This document shows positions 9,010 to 17,163 of a DNA stretch of 35,378 nucleotides, one piece after another. Under the pieces are notes generated by a model. The model ran no database searches and had not been told where the DNA came from. It saw only the letters and a program-made list of their open reading frames with translations. The position numbers and the translations under genes are program-made. The stretch comes from an uncultured Bacteroidia bacterium (GTDB lineage: Bacteria; Bacteroidota; Bacteroidia; Bacteroidales; Prolixibacteraceae): NCBI GenBank assembly GCA_903897145.1, contig CAIUAN010000024.1, positions 1 through 35,378 on the forward strand. Direction: 5' to 3'. Each line of letters begins with the position of its first letter. Position 1 is the first letter of the stretch.

Positions 9010-9996
9010 TTGATCAAAGTAGCACTTTTAATATTTCTTTTCGTTCCCCTGATTCTTCAGGCACAGGAGAAATATGCCCGCACACTAAAATTGATGGGTT
9101 GCCATTACGAGATTACCGTGATTGCGCCAAACCAACAAGAGGGCGATAAGCTGATAGACATAGCGGCAAAAGAGGTTACCCGGATTGAAAAACTTATCTC
9201 GGAATGGGATTCTACCACTCAAATATCGCATGTTAATTTTTATGCGGGGATTCACCCCGTGAAAGTCGATCAAGAAGTCTTTGATCTAATAGTCAGAAGC
9301 AATAAGATTTCAGAACTCACCGATGGAGCTTTTGATATCACCTGGGCTGCGATGAATCAGATTTGGAAATTTGATGGCTCCATGAAACGACTACCAACAA
9401 AAGAGGAGGTCGCTTTTGCTGCCGCTAAAGTGGGTTATAAAAACATCATCCTTGATGCGAAAAATAAAACTGTGTTTCTTAAGCTTAAAGGTATGCGTCT
9501 TGGGTTTGGAGGTATCGGCAAAGGATATGGCGCTGACAAAGGAGCAGCACTGCTAAAATCAATGGGCGTTCCTGGCGGGATCATGAATGCCTCAGGAGAT
9601 ATTACTGCCTGGGGAACACAACCCGATGGCAAACCTTGGATGATTGGGATTACCAATCCATTCAATAAAGGAAAAGTCTTCTCTTGGTTTCCCTATTTTG
9701 GCAAATCTATTGGAACATCAGGAAATTATGAAAATTATGTTGAATTCAACGGTATACGATATACTCACATCATCGATCCACGAACAGGATGGCCTGTTCA
9801 TGGCGTTTCAAGCGTAACACTGTTTGGCCCGAATGCAGAGCTAGCCACAGCTTTAACAAAAGCTATTTTTGTGATGGGTCGTGAAGTGGGAATCAACCTA
9901 TTAAAACAAATTAAAGGGATTGAATTTGTTGTCGTCGACGAACAAGGTAAAATCTTCGAGTCGGATCACGTAAAAATGAAAACTACCTTACAATGA
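9010..9996 (+). CDS. apbE: FAD:protein FMN transferase (ApbE family)
   Basis: A 328-residue exported enzyme of the ApbE family, which splits FAD and attaches FMN by a phosphoester bond to Ser/Thr of target proteins outside the cytoplasm. The start is a TTG. It is supported by the signal peptide it creates (MIKVALLIFLFVPLILQAQ), and by a spacing of 2 bases from the previous stop. Family motifs: SEWD (64-67), DGAFDIT (105-111), FGGIGKGYGAD (166-176), NASGD (193-197), GTSGNY (235-240) and THIIDPRTGWPV (252-263). At the segment normally reading ADALATALFVMG this protein has LATALTKAIFVMG (278-290), so the metal-binding Asp and Thr are replaced by T280 and K284. Either the clade uses other ligands or activity is altered. 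The last codons overlap the DUF4266 start (ATGA). Confidence 0.92.
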   Translation: MIKVALLIFLFVPLILQAQEKYARTLKLMGCHYEITVIAPNQQEGDKLIDIAAKEVTRIEKLISEWDSTTQISHVNFYAGIHPVKVDQEVFDLIVRSNKISELTDGAFDITWAAMNQIWKFDGSMKRLPTKEEVAFAAAKVGYKNIILDAKNKTVFLKLKGMRLGFGGIGKGYGADKGAALLKSMGVPGGIMNASGDITAWGTQPDGKPWMIGITNPFNKGKVFSWFPYFGKSIGTSGNYENYVEFNGIRYTHIIDPRTGWPVHGVSSVTLFGPNAELATALTKAIFVMGREVGINLLKQIKGIEFVVVDEQGKIFESDHVKMKTTLQ

Positions 9997-10208
9997 AAAT
10001 AAAATTAGTTGCTCTAATTGCAATAATTCTGATTGGATTCTCTTCCTGCGTAGCGGTAAAAGAGTATAAAAAGATCTATATCAATGATCCGGATATGAAA
10101 TTATCTGCCAATGAAAATGAACTTTTCGAAAGTAATTTTCAGGTATACCGGGAGGCTGCTTCTGGAGCTAACGGTGGTAAAACTGGGGGAGGCTGCGGAT
10201 GCAATTAA
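9993..10208 (+). CDS. DUF4266 mini-lipoprotein, possible flavinylated carrier
   Basis: A 71-residue lipoprotein of the DUF4266 family. The lipobox is GFSSC (lipidated Cys C19), so the mature protein is about 53 residues anchored to a membrane. The mature part reads KEYKKIYINDPDM, a polar linker, then YREAASGAN (52-60) and the tail GGGCGCN (65-71). EAASGAN resembles the ApbE target motif (D-G/S/A-x-S/T-G-A-S/T) with S57 as the acceptor. I infer, without proof, that apbE upstream flavinylates it. C68 and C70 could exchange with the exported CxxC protein or bind metal. The gene overlaps apbE by 4 bases and the DUF3570 gene by 10 bases, so all are translationally coupled. No function is established for the family as far as I know. 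Confidence 0.85.
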   Translation: MKIKLVALIAIILIGFSSCVAVKEYKKIYINDPDMKLSANENELFESNFQVYREAASGANGGKTGGGCGCN

Positions 10209-11728
10209 ATTTCAAATTGAAAAACATTACACTTTTCATCTTCTGCCTGCTTTTAGTATGCAGTCACTCTTACGCTCAAAGCGCAGATTCGACGAAAGTC
10301 TACAAGAAAAAGGTTTTAGAAACAACCGAGGTAGATGTGTTGATGAGCCTTTACAATCAAAACGGCGTGCACTCTCCAGTGAACGGGGGTATTGGAACAG
10401 AGCTTCTAGAAGACAGAGCTGCGAACATTATCATTAACACTCCACTTAACGGCGATGATGTGTTAACGATAGATTTAGGAATCTCAGCTTACACCTCGGC
10501 CTCATCGAGTAACATAAATCCTTTTGTTTCAAACAGTTCACAGTTAAAAAGTATGTGGGTCGGCAATGCCACTGGAGCCTCTAAAGGAAGTGGAGGCGGC
10601 GGAGGTGGAGTTATAAATACAGGCGGTGGTGGGACTCCAGTGCCGCAAAATGCCATTAATCCAGTTGGGACACCTTGGCTTGCGTCAACGGGAGCTTCGC
10701 ATTATGATTCGAACAAAGCACTTCACGTCAATTACGCTCATAGCTCAAATGATCGAAACTTTCTTTGGGGTACGAACATGTCAGTATCGAACGAATTCGA
10801 CTATACTTCATTTGGATTTGGGGGTAACCTGACCAAACTTATGAATGAAAAAAATACAGAGGTAGGACTGAAAGGATCCGTATACCTTGATCAATGGCGC
10901 CCAATTTATCCAACAGAGTTGAAAGAGTATCAGCGAATTGGTCCAGATTTTCAATACTTTGGTTATTTCCAAGGTGTTACTATTCTTGACCAAGCAGGAA
11001 AAGCATCTTTAGATTACCTGCCGAGTAAATTTACACCTTGGACCAGCACTGGCCGAAACTCTTTTACTTTATCGTTTTATGCTTCACAGATTATATCCAG
11101 CAGACTGCAGGGAGCCTTATTCTTCGACCTCGTTGTACAGCAAGGAATGCTTTCAACACCCTATCAGCGTGTCTATTTTTCGGATAAACCGAATTATTAC
11201 ATTGGCACAGCTAGTGACATTCAACGCTATACGAACCCATTAAATCACGAAGTTTATCAGTTGGCTGATGATATTGAAGTTCTACCAACTAGTCGTTTTA
11301 AGCTTCCTTTAGGTGGCCGGATGAGTTATTACATCAATGAAAATTTTGTCTTTCGAGGATATTATCGGTATTATACCGACGATTGGGGGCTTAAAGCAAA
11401 CACACTAAATTTTGATTTGCCAATTAGGATGAGTCAGGCATTCAGCATAACACCTTCATACCGCTATTATGCTCAAAATCAAGTTGATTATTTTGCTCCT
11501 TATGAAATGCATAAATCGACTGAGAGGTTCTTTACATCGGACTACGATCTATCGCAGTTTACAAGTGACCAATACAGTCTTGCCTTCAACTACACCCAAA
11601 TCTTCAATACGGCAAAGCCGAAACATCTTGGGTTTAAAAATGCCAATCTAAAATTTAGTCATTACAACAGAAGCGATGGACTAAATGCAAACATCGTCTC
11701 TTTCGGAGTTAAGTTTGTGGGGAATTAA
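10199..11728 (+). CDS. DUF3570 family outer-membrane beta-barrel protein
   Basis: A 509-residue exported protein (signal peptide about 1-26, ending HSYAQ). The rest alternates polar and hydrophobic residues with many aromatics, the look of an outer-membrane beta-barrel. Family features include ETTEVDVLMSLYNQNGVHSP near the N terminus, a DDVLTIDLGISAYTSASS segment and repeated Tyr-rich strands up to the C-terminal VSFGVKFVGN. A glycine-rich insert (GSGGGGGG and TGGGG, about residues 125-145) probably forms an exposed loop. It is the last gene of the operon and its ATG lies inside the DUF4266 gene. A surface or pore partner for the small lipoprotein is the likeliest role, by inference. No clear terminator is seen after it. 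Confidence 0.85.
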   Translation: MQLNFKLKNITLFIFCLLLVCSHSYAQSADSTKVYKKKVLETTEVDVLMSLYNQNGVHSPVNGGIGTELLEDRAANIIINTPLNGDDVLTIDLGISAYTSASSSNINPFVSNSSQLKSMWVGNATGASKGSGGGGGGVINTGGGGTPVPQNAINPVGTPWLASTGASHYDSNKALHVNYAHSSNDRNFLWGTNMSVSNEFDYTSFGFGGNLTKLMNEKNTEVGLKGSVYLDQWRPIYPTELKEYQRIGPDFQYFGYFQGVTILDQAGKASLDYLPSKFTPWTSTGRNSFTLSFYASQIISSRLQGALFFDLVVQQGMLSTPYQRVYFSDKPNYYIGTASDIQRYTNPLNHEVYQLADDIEVLPTSRFKLPLGGRMSYYINENFVFRGYYRYYTDDWGLKANTLNFDLPIRMSQAFSITPSYRYYAQNQVDYFAPYEMHKSTERFFTSDYDLSQFTSDQYSLAFNYTQIFNTAKPKHLGFKNANLKFSHYNRSDGLNANIVSFGVKFVGN

Positions 11729-11813
11729 CATTGCAATACCCAAAGAAAAACGATAAGTCTATTCGAAGTTTAAAAACACCTTTGAATTAAGGAGAGATAG
11801 AGTCTACTAATTT

Positions 11814-12545
11814 CTAAAAATCGGGCTTGTATTCCATCGTCACGGGCTCCCAATGTATTTGACGGATCACAATATTGCGAACTTGAATCTTGCTGCAATA
11901 AGCCTCAAATCCCACCTTCGTATATTTTTGATTATCGATCGGATCAGGATCCATGGCTTCAAGCAAAAGCTTCCCATCAGCAAAAATAAAACAATGACCA
12001 TCAATACTTCCAGCTTGGATTTTATAAATCTTGCCAGGTACAAAGTCTAACAGAGGTGTTCCCACCATAAACTTATATTTGTCCGATTTTTCGATTCCCA
12101 CTTTACCAGTCCACCATCCTTGAAGTCCTGCGACATAAGCTAAACCGCGTTGATCGGTATCTTTCAGCCATTCCCCATTCCACATCACATTGATATCATG
12201 CGAAGAGGGTAAAATTGTTTGCGCCTCAAATTCGACTAATACATTCCCTGGGAAATCTTGTTTAAGAACTGCCATCCCAGGCCAGTTACCTTTATTCTCT
12301 CCGACGAGCCATTCCCCATCAACTTTCCATTCGCTATGATGAACATCCCATTCTTGTGCGAAATTTTCTTTTGTGACGGGCTTATTAAAAAGAACTTTCG
12401 AGGAATCGAGATAAACCTTTTTCTTCATCAATAGAAGGAAAGGCAAAGTGCTCACCGTAAGTTTAGGAGTCGTTTTAGAGCTTTGCGAGTTGCAAGCTGT
12501 CAAGGCAAATAAGAATAGAATAATTAGAAGTAAATTACGAATCAT
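11814..12545 (-). CDS. Lipoprotein with concanavalin A-like fold (YesU/DUF1961-like)
   Basis: A 243-residue lipoprotein: signal MIRNLLLIILFLFALTAC with lipidated C18. The body (about 55-235) contains EWKVDGEWLVGENKGNWPG, VEFEAQTILPSSHDINVMWN and a late VGFEAYCSKIQVRNIVIRQI. This is the pattern of jelly-roll proteins related to DUF1961 (B. subtilis YesU, encoded with rhamnogalacturonan genes) and more distantly DUF1080. It probably binds or cleaves a polysaccharide at the cell surface; I cannot tell which. It follows the large beta-helix gene by 62 bases on the same strand with no promoter in between, so they likely form one transcript. Confidence 0.75.
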   Translation of the reverse strand: MIRNLLLIILFLFALTACNSQSSKTTPKLTVSTLPFLLLMKKKVYLDSSKVLFNKPVTKENFAQEWDVHHSEWKVDGEWLVGENKGNWPGMAVLKQDFPGNVLVEFEAQTILPSSHDINVMWNGEWLKDTDQRGLAYVAGLQGWWTGKVGIEKSDKYKFMVGTPLLDFVPGKIYKIQAGSIDGHCFIFADGKLLLEAMDPDPIDNQKYTKVGFEAYCSKIQVRNIVIRQIHWEPVTMEYKPDF

Positions 12546-12607
12546 AACCGAGGAATTAGAGGACTAAAAAATTATAAATTATCATTAAAAAGCTTTGGGT
12601 GAATTAC

Positions 12608-15600
12608 TTACTCTTGGATTTTTATTTTCCATTCGATAAACTCAACCGTATATTGTTTCTGGTCGGGCGATCCCGCTGCAAGACCTAAATCCACGGCATC
12701 TTCGATCCCTGGTATATTTTTAGTCTGACGTTTAATAATCCAGTTCTTCCCGTCCAAGCTAACATAACCAGTAAACTGATCTCCGTGACGTTCAAGCTTA
12801 ATCCAGATTGGAGTCGGAGAATTTTCAGGGAGATTTTCGCTAGCCGCCTTATGCATGCAACCATTACCAAACTCGTCGTATTCAATGCCCGCCCGACCAG
12901 GTGTGCTAAACATCAGTACCGAGCCTAGGCTTCCACGATCGACATCAAAGCTTTTAGCAATATCGTTACGGACAAACAATCCAGTCCGATACCATTCACT
13001 GGTGCGATTTCCAAAAGATGCTATTTTAGCTGTCGATACAAAATCGCCCTTGAGCTTTTGAACATACACCGTGGCATACGCATCCTCCGCATGGTAGAAA
13101 TCCCATCCACTGGCCTTCAATACATATCTATTCTCTTTTTGATAGACCTCCACCGAGGCTGGCTTTGATTTTGAAGAGAGGTAAGTCAAAAGTTTTTGTT
13201 TCGTCAGATCAAGCTCTTTGCATTTCAACACGGTCAGGGTCTGTTCTCCACTATTTCCAATACGAAGTGGGTATAATCCTGCCTCAGGCACTAGATCAAA
13301 TGAAATTTCTCTCGTCTCGTTTCCTTTGAGAATTACCTTTTCGGCCTGAATGATTTTGCCTGAAGCAAATAGATGAACCTCCGTTTGAATTTCTGATTGC
13401 TCCAGGTTTGTTGCCTTCGCAGTAACACGAACTGTCTCTCCAGCTAAAATACGTTCTTCTGAAAGATGAAGTTGATCGAAAGAGACCTTAGGTTTCTCCC
13501 CTTCAACAGTAATTTTCTGAGGGATTGTTTCTCCAATGGCCAGCTCCTGAGCACCTGGATTATTTAACCGTATTTCAAACTCAACAGTTCGTGAGTTCCC
13601 TTTAATAACAGGAAATGGCTTCGTCTCGATCGGTCGTCTATCGATTAGCAAGGATACTTGAGCAACTCCAGAACTGCCTGAATTAAAGATGTCGGCTTTA
13701 ACTTTCACTAAGCTTCCAGTAGGCAAAGGACCAGTCACTGGTTTTCCATTTTGTATAATTTGAAGATTAGAGCATGCAAAGTCAGGCACTCCTTCAATAA
13801 ATTTCTCGGGGAGCACTTTGGGCTTCTCAATCAAGAAATTATCTGAATAATCGTTGTTGATCAGATAAGTTCCGCAGGTTTTCATATCACCCTGCTCCAG
13901 ATCAAAATAGATATTATTTTTTACGGTCCAGTTACTCGACATGTTGTCGAACCAGAACGCCACATTATCGCTAAAAAACCCGCGATGCACTCGATGGATG
14001 ATGTTATTCCGGATTGATGAGTTAAACGTCATCCCAGTAACAACAACAACGCCAGCATCATCTGCATCGGTTTGAACATCTTCAAAATGATTATACTCCA
14101 CAACAACATCACCAGTAATTGTCCCTTCTAAACCACCTGCCCCAATATCCATGGTATATGGTCGGCCTGATTTGGTGAAGTAATTGTGTGAAATAGTCGT
14201 GTGAATGGTCCCGCCGATTCCCAGTGTGATCCCTCCACCTTGACCGCACGAAGAGAATATATTATGATCGACTAAGGTCTGGTGGTTTATCTGAATAAGC
14301 TTTCCGCTTTTTAGATCGCCGGTACTACTAATGCTTAGCGCACCTTGCTCGAGGCCATCAAAAATAGAATTGAAAATTCGCACCCCATAGCAGCCACCAC
14401 CGACAGCCATACCCACTCCACCACAAGCTCTTAATTGAGAATAAGCAAACTCACAATCGGTTGCATATTCGTAAGTAATGGCAGTACAGCCCTCTGTCGC
14501 ATCATAGTGATGTGGAAAATTTCTGAAATTCTCTTTTGCCCCTTCAAAAGCCAAGCCATAAAATCGAAGATTACGGACAGGTTTTTCTTCATTACCAGCA
14601 ACGATAACAAGTTTATTAATTTGAGGGACAGAAATATCTGCGAGATTAGGATCGGCGATGCCTTCATCTGGTATATAACTAATCTCATGTTTCATCTTAT
14701 CGAAGAACCACTCCCCGGGAGCATCTAAAAGCTCTTTAACATTCTCGATATAATAACGTGGAGGCACGACTAGCAGTCCATTATTCTTATTTGGACCGTC
14801 CTCCGGCTCTTTCAGATAGGCGATTTGTTTTTTAAAATCAATTCTATCTATTGAGTTATAGGCTGTTCTCCATCGAAGCAAGATCACAATACGATTATCT
14901 TGCATCTCTTTCCAGCTTTTTAAGTCACCAGGCTTAAACGGCATTTCAGAAGTATTTGCAGGGGTTTTACGTAAAGTCAAATACTCGTTATTGGGATAGC
15001 GCGCTAAGATTTGCTTCTTGCCATTAGCATTTAAGGTAGGCACTTCAGTTCCATTAAATGGGGCAACCCAAACTTTCCCTATCTTTTTCCAATTTTTCAC
15101 TGGAACTGCACCTGAAATAACTGGACTTTCTCCTGGATATGCAGAATAAGTGACATAATTATCTCGAAGATGATGCCATTCAAAAGCGCCAGAAGGTAAA
15201 TTTGTCTCTACCCTTTCTCCACCGTCCTCAGGTTTAAAAACCAGCGATTCGGATAAGGGATAAAAACCGTCACGGATAAAAACTACAATATCTTTGCCTT
15301 TGCCAAATGGGTACGTTGTTCCAGAATATCGAGCATCAATAGCCTTGCCTTTTGGCGTATACACCTTCGACTTTAATTCCTGCACTGCTAGTTTGGCGCG
15401 TGTAATCGTGGCAAATGGTCCATCGGTTAGGTTTGCATTTGGAGCCTCAAGAGTTCCAGACCAATTGTCATTCCCTTTGGGAGAAACAAAAAAATCACCC
15501 TTAACCTTATTGGCATCAAAAGGTTGCCAAAGTTCACTGCGCAATAATTTGCCATCTCGAGAGTCAGCTGACTGAACACCTTGAGCTCCTGCAAGCATTG

Positions 15601-15703
15601 GAATTAAAACCAAACAACTAAAAAAGATATTTCGAACTAGGTATAGCCCATTATTAGTTAAATTAATATTACCTCTGCACGTACTCTGGAATTTTAAAAT
15701 CAT
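12608..15703 (-). CDS. Secreted right-handed beta-helix protein with CARDB-like and DUF1349 domains
   Basis: A 1031-residue secreted protein. The ATG at 15703 gives a long signal sequence (about 1-41, hydrophobic core FFSCLVLIPMLAGA); no later in-frame ATG would keep it. FFVSPKGNDNWSGT (71-84) followed by FATITRAKLAVQ is the usual opening of large beta-helix carbohydrate-active proteins. The helix body runs to about 630 with Asn/Gly-rich turns (INHQTLVDHNIFSSCGQGGG). Next come CARDB/NEW3-like Ig domains (about 640-835), then a C-terminal concanavalin A-like DUF1349 domain (about 836-1031). Such architectures belong to polysaccharide lyases and glycosidases, but I cannot assign the family or catalytic residues. 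It has its own promoter (15777-15808) and is followed by the YesU-like lipoprotein. Confidence 0.8.
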   Translation of the reverse strand: MILKFQSTCRGNINLTNNGLYLVRNIFFSCLVLIPMLAGAQGVQSADSRDGKLLRSELWQPFDANKVKGDFFVSPKGNDNWSGTLEAPNANLTDGPFATITRAKLAVQELKSKVYTPKGKAIDARYSGTTYPFGKGKDIVVFIRDGFYPLSESLVFKPEDGGERVETNLPSGAFEWHHLRDNYVTYSAYPGESPVISGAVPVKNWKKIGKVWVAPFNGTEVPTLNANGKKQILARYPNNEYLTLRKTPANTSEMPFKPGDLKSWKEMQDNRIVILLRWRTAYNSIDRIDFKKQIAYLKEPEDGPNKNNGLLVVPPRYYIENVKELLDAPGEWFFDKMKHEISYIPDEGIADPNLADISVPQINKLVIVAGNEEKPVRNLRFYGLAFEGAKENFRNFPHHYDATEGCTAITYEYATDCEFAYSQLRACGGVGMAVGGGCYGVRIFNSIFDGLEQGALSISSTGDLKSGKLIQINHQTLVDHNIFSSCGQGGGITLGIGGTIHTTISHNYFTKSGRPYTMDIGAGGLEGTITGDVVVEYNHFEDVQTDADDAGVVVVTGMTFNSSIRNNIIHRVHRGFFSDNVAFWFDNMSSNWTVKNNIYFDLEQGDMKTCGTYLINNDYSDNFLIEKPKVLPEKFIEGVPDFACSNLQIIQNGKPVTGPLPTGSLVKVKADIFNSGSSGVAQVSLLIDRRPIETKPFPVIKGNSRTVEFEIRLNNPGAQELAIGETIPQKITVEGEKPKVSFDQLHLSEERILAGETVRVTAKATNLEQSEIQTEVHLFASGKIIQAEKVILKGNETREISFDLVPEAGLYPLRIGNSGEQTLTVLKCKELDLTKQKLLTYLSSKSKPASVEVYQKENRYVLKASGWDFYHAEDAYATVYVQKLKGDFVSTAKIASFGNRTSEWYRTGLFVRNDIAKSFDVDRGSLGSVLMFSTPGRAGIEYDEFGNGCMHKAASENLPENSPTPIWIKLERHGDQFTGYVSLDGKNWIIKRQTKNIPGIEDAVDLGLAAGSPDQKQYTVEFIEWKIKIQE

Positions 15704-15776
15704 CTAAAATTTAATTTTGTATAAAAAGAAAAAACAGCCAAACTAGCTGCTCGTGTTTAGGTATACTAGGGTTGTA

Positions 15777-15808
15777 CAAACCTACAAAAGTTAAGGTGAT
15801 TCTCCAAA
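15777..15808 (-). promoter_or_regulatory. Promoter of the beta-helix/lipoprotein operon
   Basis: Minus strand: TTTG (15808-15805), a 20-base spacer, then TAGGTTTG (15784-15777). Both elements match the Bacteroidota consensus exactly. The leader to the ATG at 15703 would be about 65-70 bases. Confidence 0.65.
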
Positions 15809-16120
15809 AATCCTGCAATTTACTTTACCTTTTAAAAACCTCACAAAATGAATAATCAGCCTCTTTAAAACGAAGTTTAGCTGATGTTATTTTTCATCCA
15901 TTTTGGTTTAAATGAGATTGATTTGTTAACAAAATATATTTCTTACAGCTTTATTTATTACATTTTTTTATATCGCGGATTTAACTTCTGTGATTTCAAA
16001 TCATGTTCAGACAAGACTCAAAAAATTAATAGCATAAACTATCAATTTCTAAATTTTGTTGCTTAATTTCACAACGTAATTGAATTCGATCATATTAGTA
16101 AACATTATAAAGCACAGAAA
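15809..16120. other. AT-rich intergenic region upstream of lemA
   Basis: About 310 bases between divergent genes. An open frame of 60 codons (15884-16066) has low-complexity Phe/Ile/Tyr content and no recognisable family, so I do not call it a gene. TAAATTTTG (16050-16058) resembles a -7 element with one extra spacer base and could drive lemA, but no -33 element is visible. I see no hairpin, repeat or RNA gene. Confidence 0.5.
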
Positions 16121-16714
16121 ATGAAAAGGACAGGTTTAATTGTATTAATCGTTATTGCGGTATTAATATTTTGGGGATTTTCTTGGGGTGTCTCTACTGG
16201 GAACAAGATGGTAACTATGGATGAAGGTGTTAGTGCCTCATGGTCTCAAGTAGAAAACGTGTACCAACGACGTTCAGATCTTATACCAAATCTAGTCAAT
16301 ACCGTCAAAGGGTATGCTGATTTCGAAAAATCAACGTTAACGGCTGTTATTGAAGCTCGTGCCAAAGCCACTCAGATCACCGTTGATCCAACAAAACTTA
16401 CTCCAGCCTCTATGCAGCAGTTTCAGCAAGCACAAGGTGGATTATCTTCGGCTCTTGGTCGATTGATGGTTGTTGCGGAAAAATACCCAGATCTAAAAGC
16501 CAACGAGGGATTTCTAAATCTCCAGGCTCAATTGGAAGGGACAGAAAATAGGATTACCGTAGAACGACAAAAATTCAATGAGACAGCGCGGACCTACAAC
16601 ACCTATATCCGTCAATTCCCACAAATGTTTATTGCGTCGATGCGCAACTTTGAGAAAAAGGCTTATTTCGAAGCTGAAAAAGGTGCTGACAAGGCCCCCA
16701 AGGTTCAATTTTAA
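16121..16714 (+). CDS. lemA: LemA family protein
   Basis: A 197-residue LemA-family membrane protein, normal length. It has one N-terminal transmembrane helix (about 5-24), then a helical domain with the conserved pattern VSASWSQVENVYQRRSDLIPNLVNTVKGY (given in part: AWSQVEN-like, RRxDLIPNLV). Then follow the segments LSSALGRLMVVAEKYPDLKA and ENRITVERQKFN, all typical of the family. The role is not firmly known; LemA proteins are repeatedly encoded with TPM-domain proteins, as here, and are thought to act at the cell envelope. ATG start. The first TPM gene follows 11 bases later, so the three genes form an operon. Confidence 0.93.
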   Translation: MKRTGLIVLIVIAVLIFWGFSWGVSTGNKMVTMDEGVSASWSQVENVYQRRSDLIPNLVNTVKGYADFEKSTLTAVIEARAKATQITVDPTKLTPASMQQFQQAQGGLSSALGRLMVVAEKYPDLKANEGFLNLQAQLEGTENRITVERQKFNETARTYNTYIRQFPQMFIASMRNFEKKAYFEAEKGADKAPKVQF

Positions 16715-16725
16715 TAATTCGACGT

Positions 16726-17163
16726 ATGAATCCTAAAGATTTTCTTGGGAAAGAAAATGAGCGAATAATCAAACAAGCTATCGAAACAGCCGAGCATCAG
16801 ACGAGCGGAGAGATTCGTGTTCATTTGGAGGGAAGCTGTAAAAACGACGTTTTAGATCGCGCTGCCTGGCTTTTTAAGAAGCTAGACATGCACAAGACAA
16901 AAGATCGGAATGGGGTTCTAATTTATCTATCTACCAAGGATCGTAAATTTGCGATTATTGGAGATATTGGGATTAATAGAGTAGTTCCTGAAGGATTCTG
17001 GAATGAGATTAAACAAAATATGATCAATCATTTTACCAAAGGGGAGTTTGCCGAAGGTATTGTGGATGGAATCAAATTAACTGGTCAACAGCTCAAGCAG
17101 TTCTTCCCATACCAGGATGATGATGTTAACGAGCTTTCCGATGAAATCTCATATGGCAAATAA
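16726..17163 (+). CDS. TPM-domain protein without signal peptide
   Basis: A 145-residue protein consisting almost only of a TPM domain (TLP18.3-Psb32-MOLO-1 fold). Visible features are an opening ENERIIKQAIETAEHQTSGE, then IRVHLEGSC, the core NGVLIYLSTKDRKFAIIGD (about 61-79) and a closing helix. There is no signal peptide or membrane helix, so it should be cytosolic or peripheral, unlike its partner. Its stop codon shares one base with the next start (TAATG), implying translational coupling to the second TPM protein. The biochemical role is unknown. Confidence 0.88.
   Translation: MNPKDFLGKENERIIKQAIETAEHQTSGEIRVHLEGSCKNDVLDRAAWLFKKLDMHKTKDRNGVLIYLSTKDRKFAIIGDIGINRVVPEGFWNEIKQNMINHFTKGEFAEGIVDGIKLTGQQLKQFFPYQDDDVNELSDEISYGK

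Noticed and set aside
10560-10640. Glycine-rich GGCGGA repeats in the DUF3570 gene as a recombination or phase-variation tract
   Set aside because: The repeat is short, irregular and in frame; it looks like a flexible loop rather than a slippage tract.
12608-15703. Interpreting the beta-helix protein as a phage tailspike or adhesin
   Set aside because: The opening FVSPKGNDNWSG, CARDB-like and DUF1349 domains fit secreted carbohydrate-active proteins, and no phage genes are near.
15884-16066. A 60-codon frame upstream of lemA
   Set aside because: Composition is that of AT-rich noncoding DNA; no recognisable domain or promoter.
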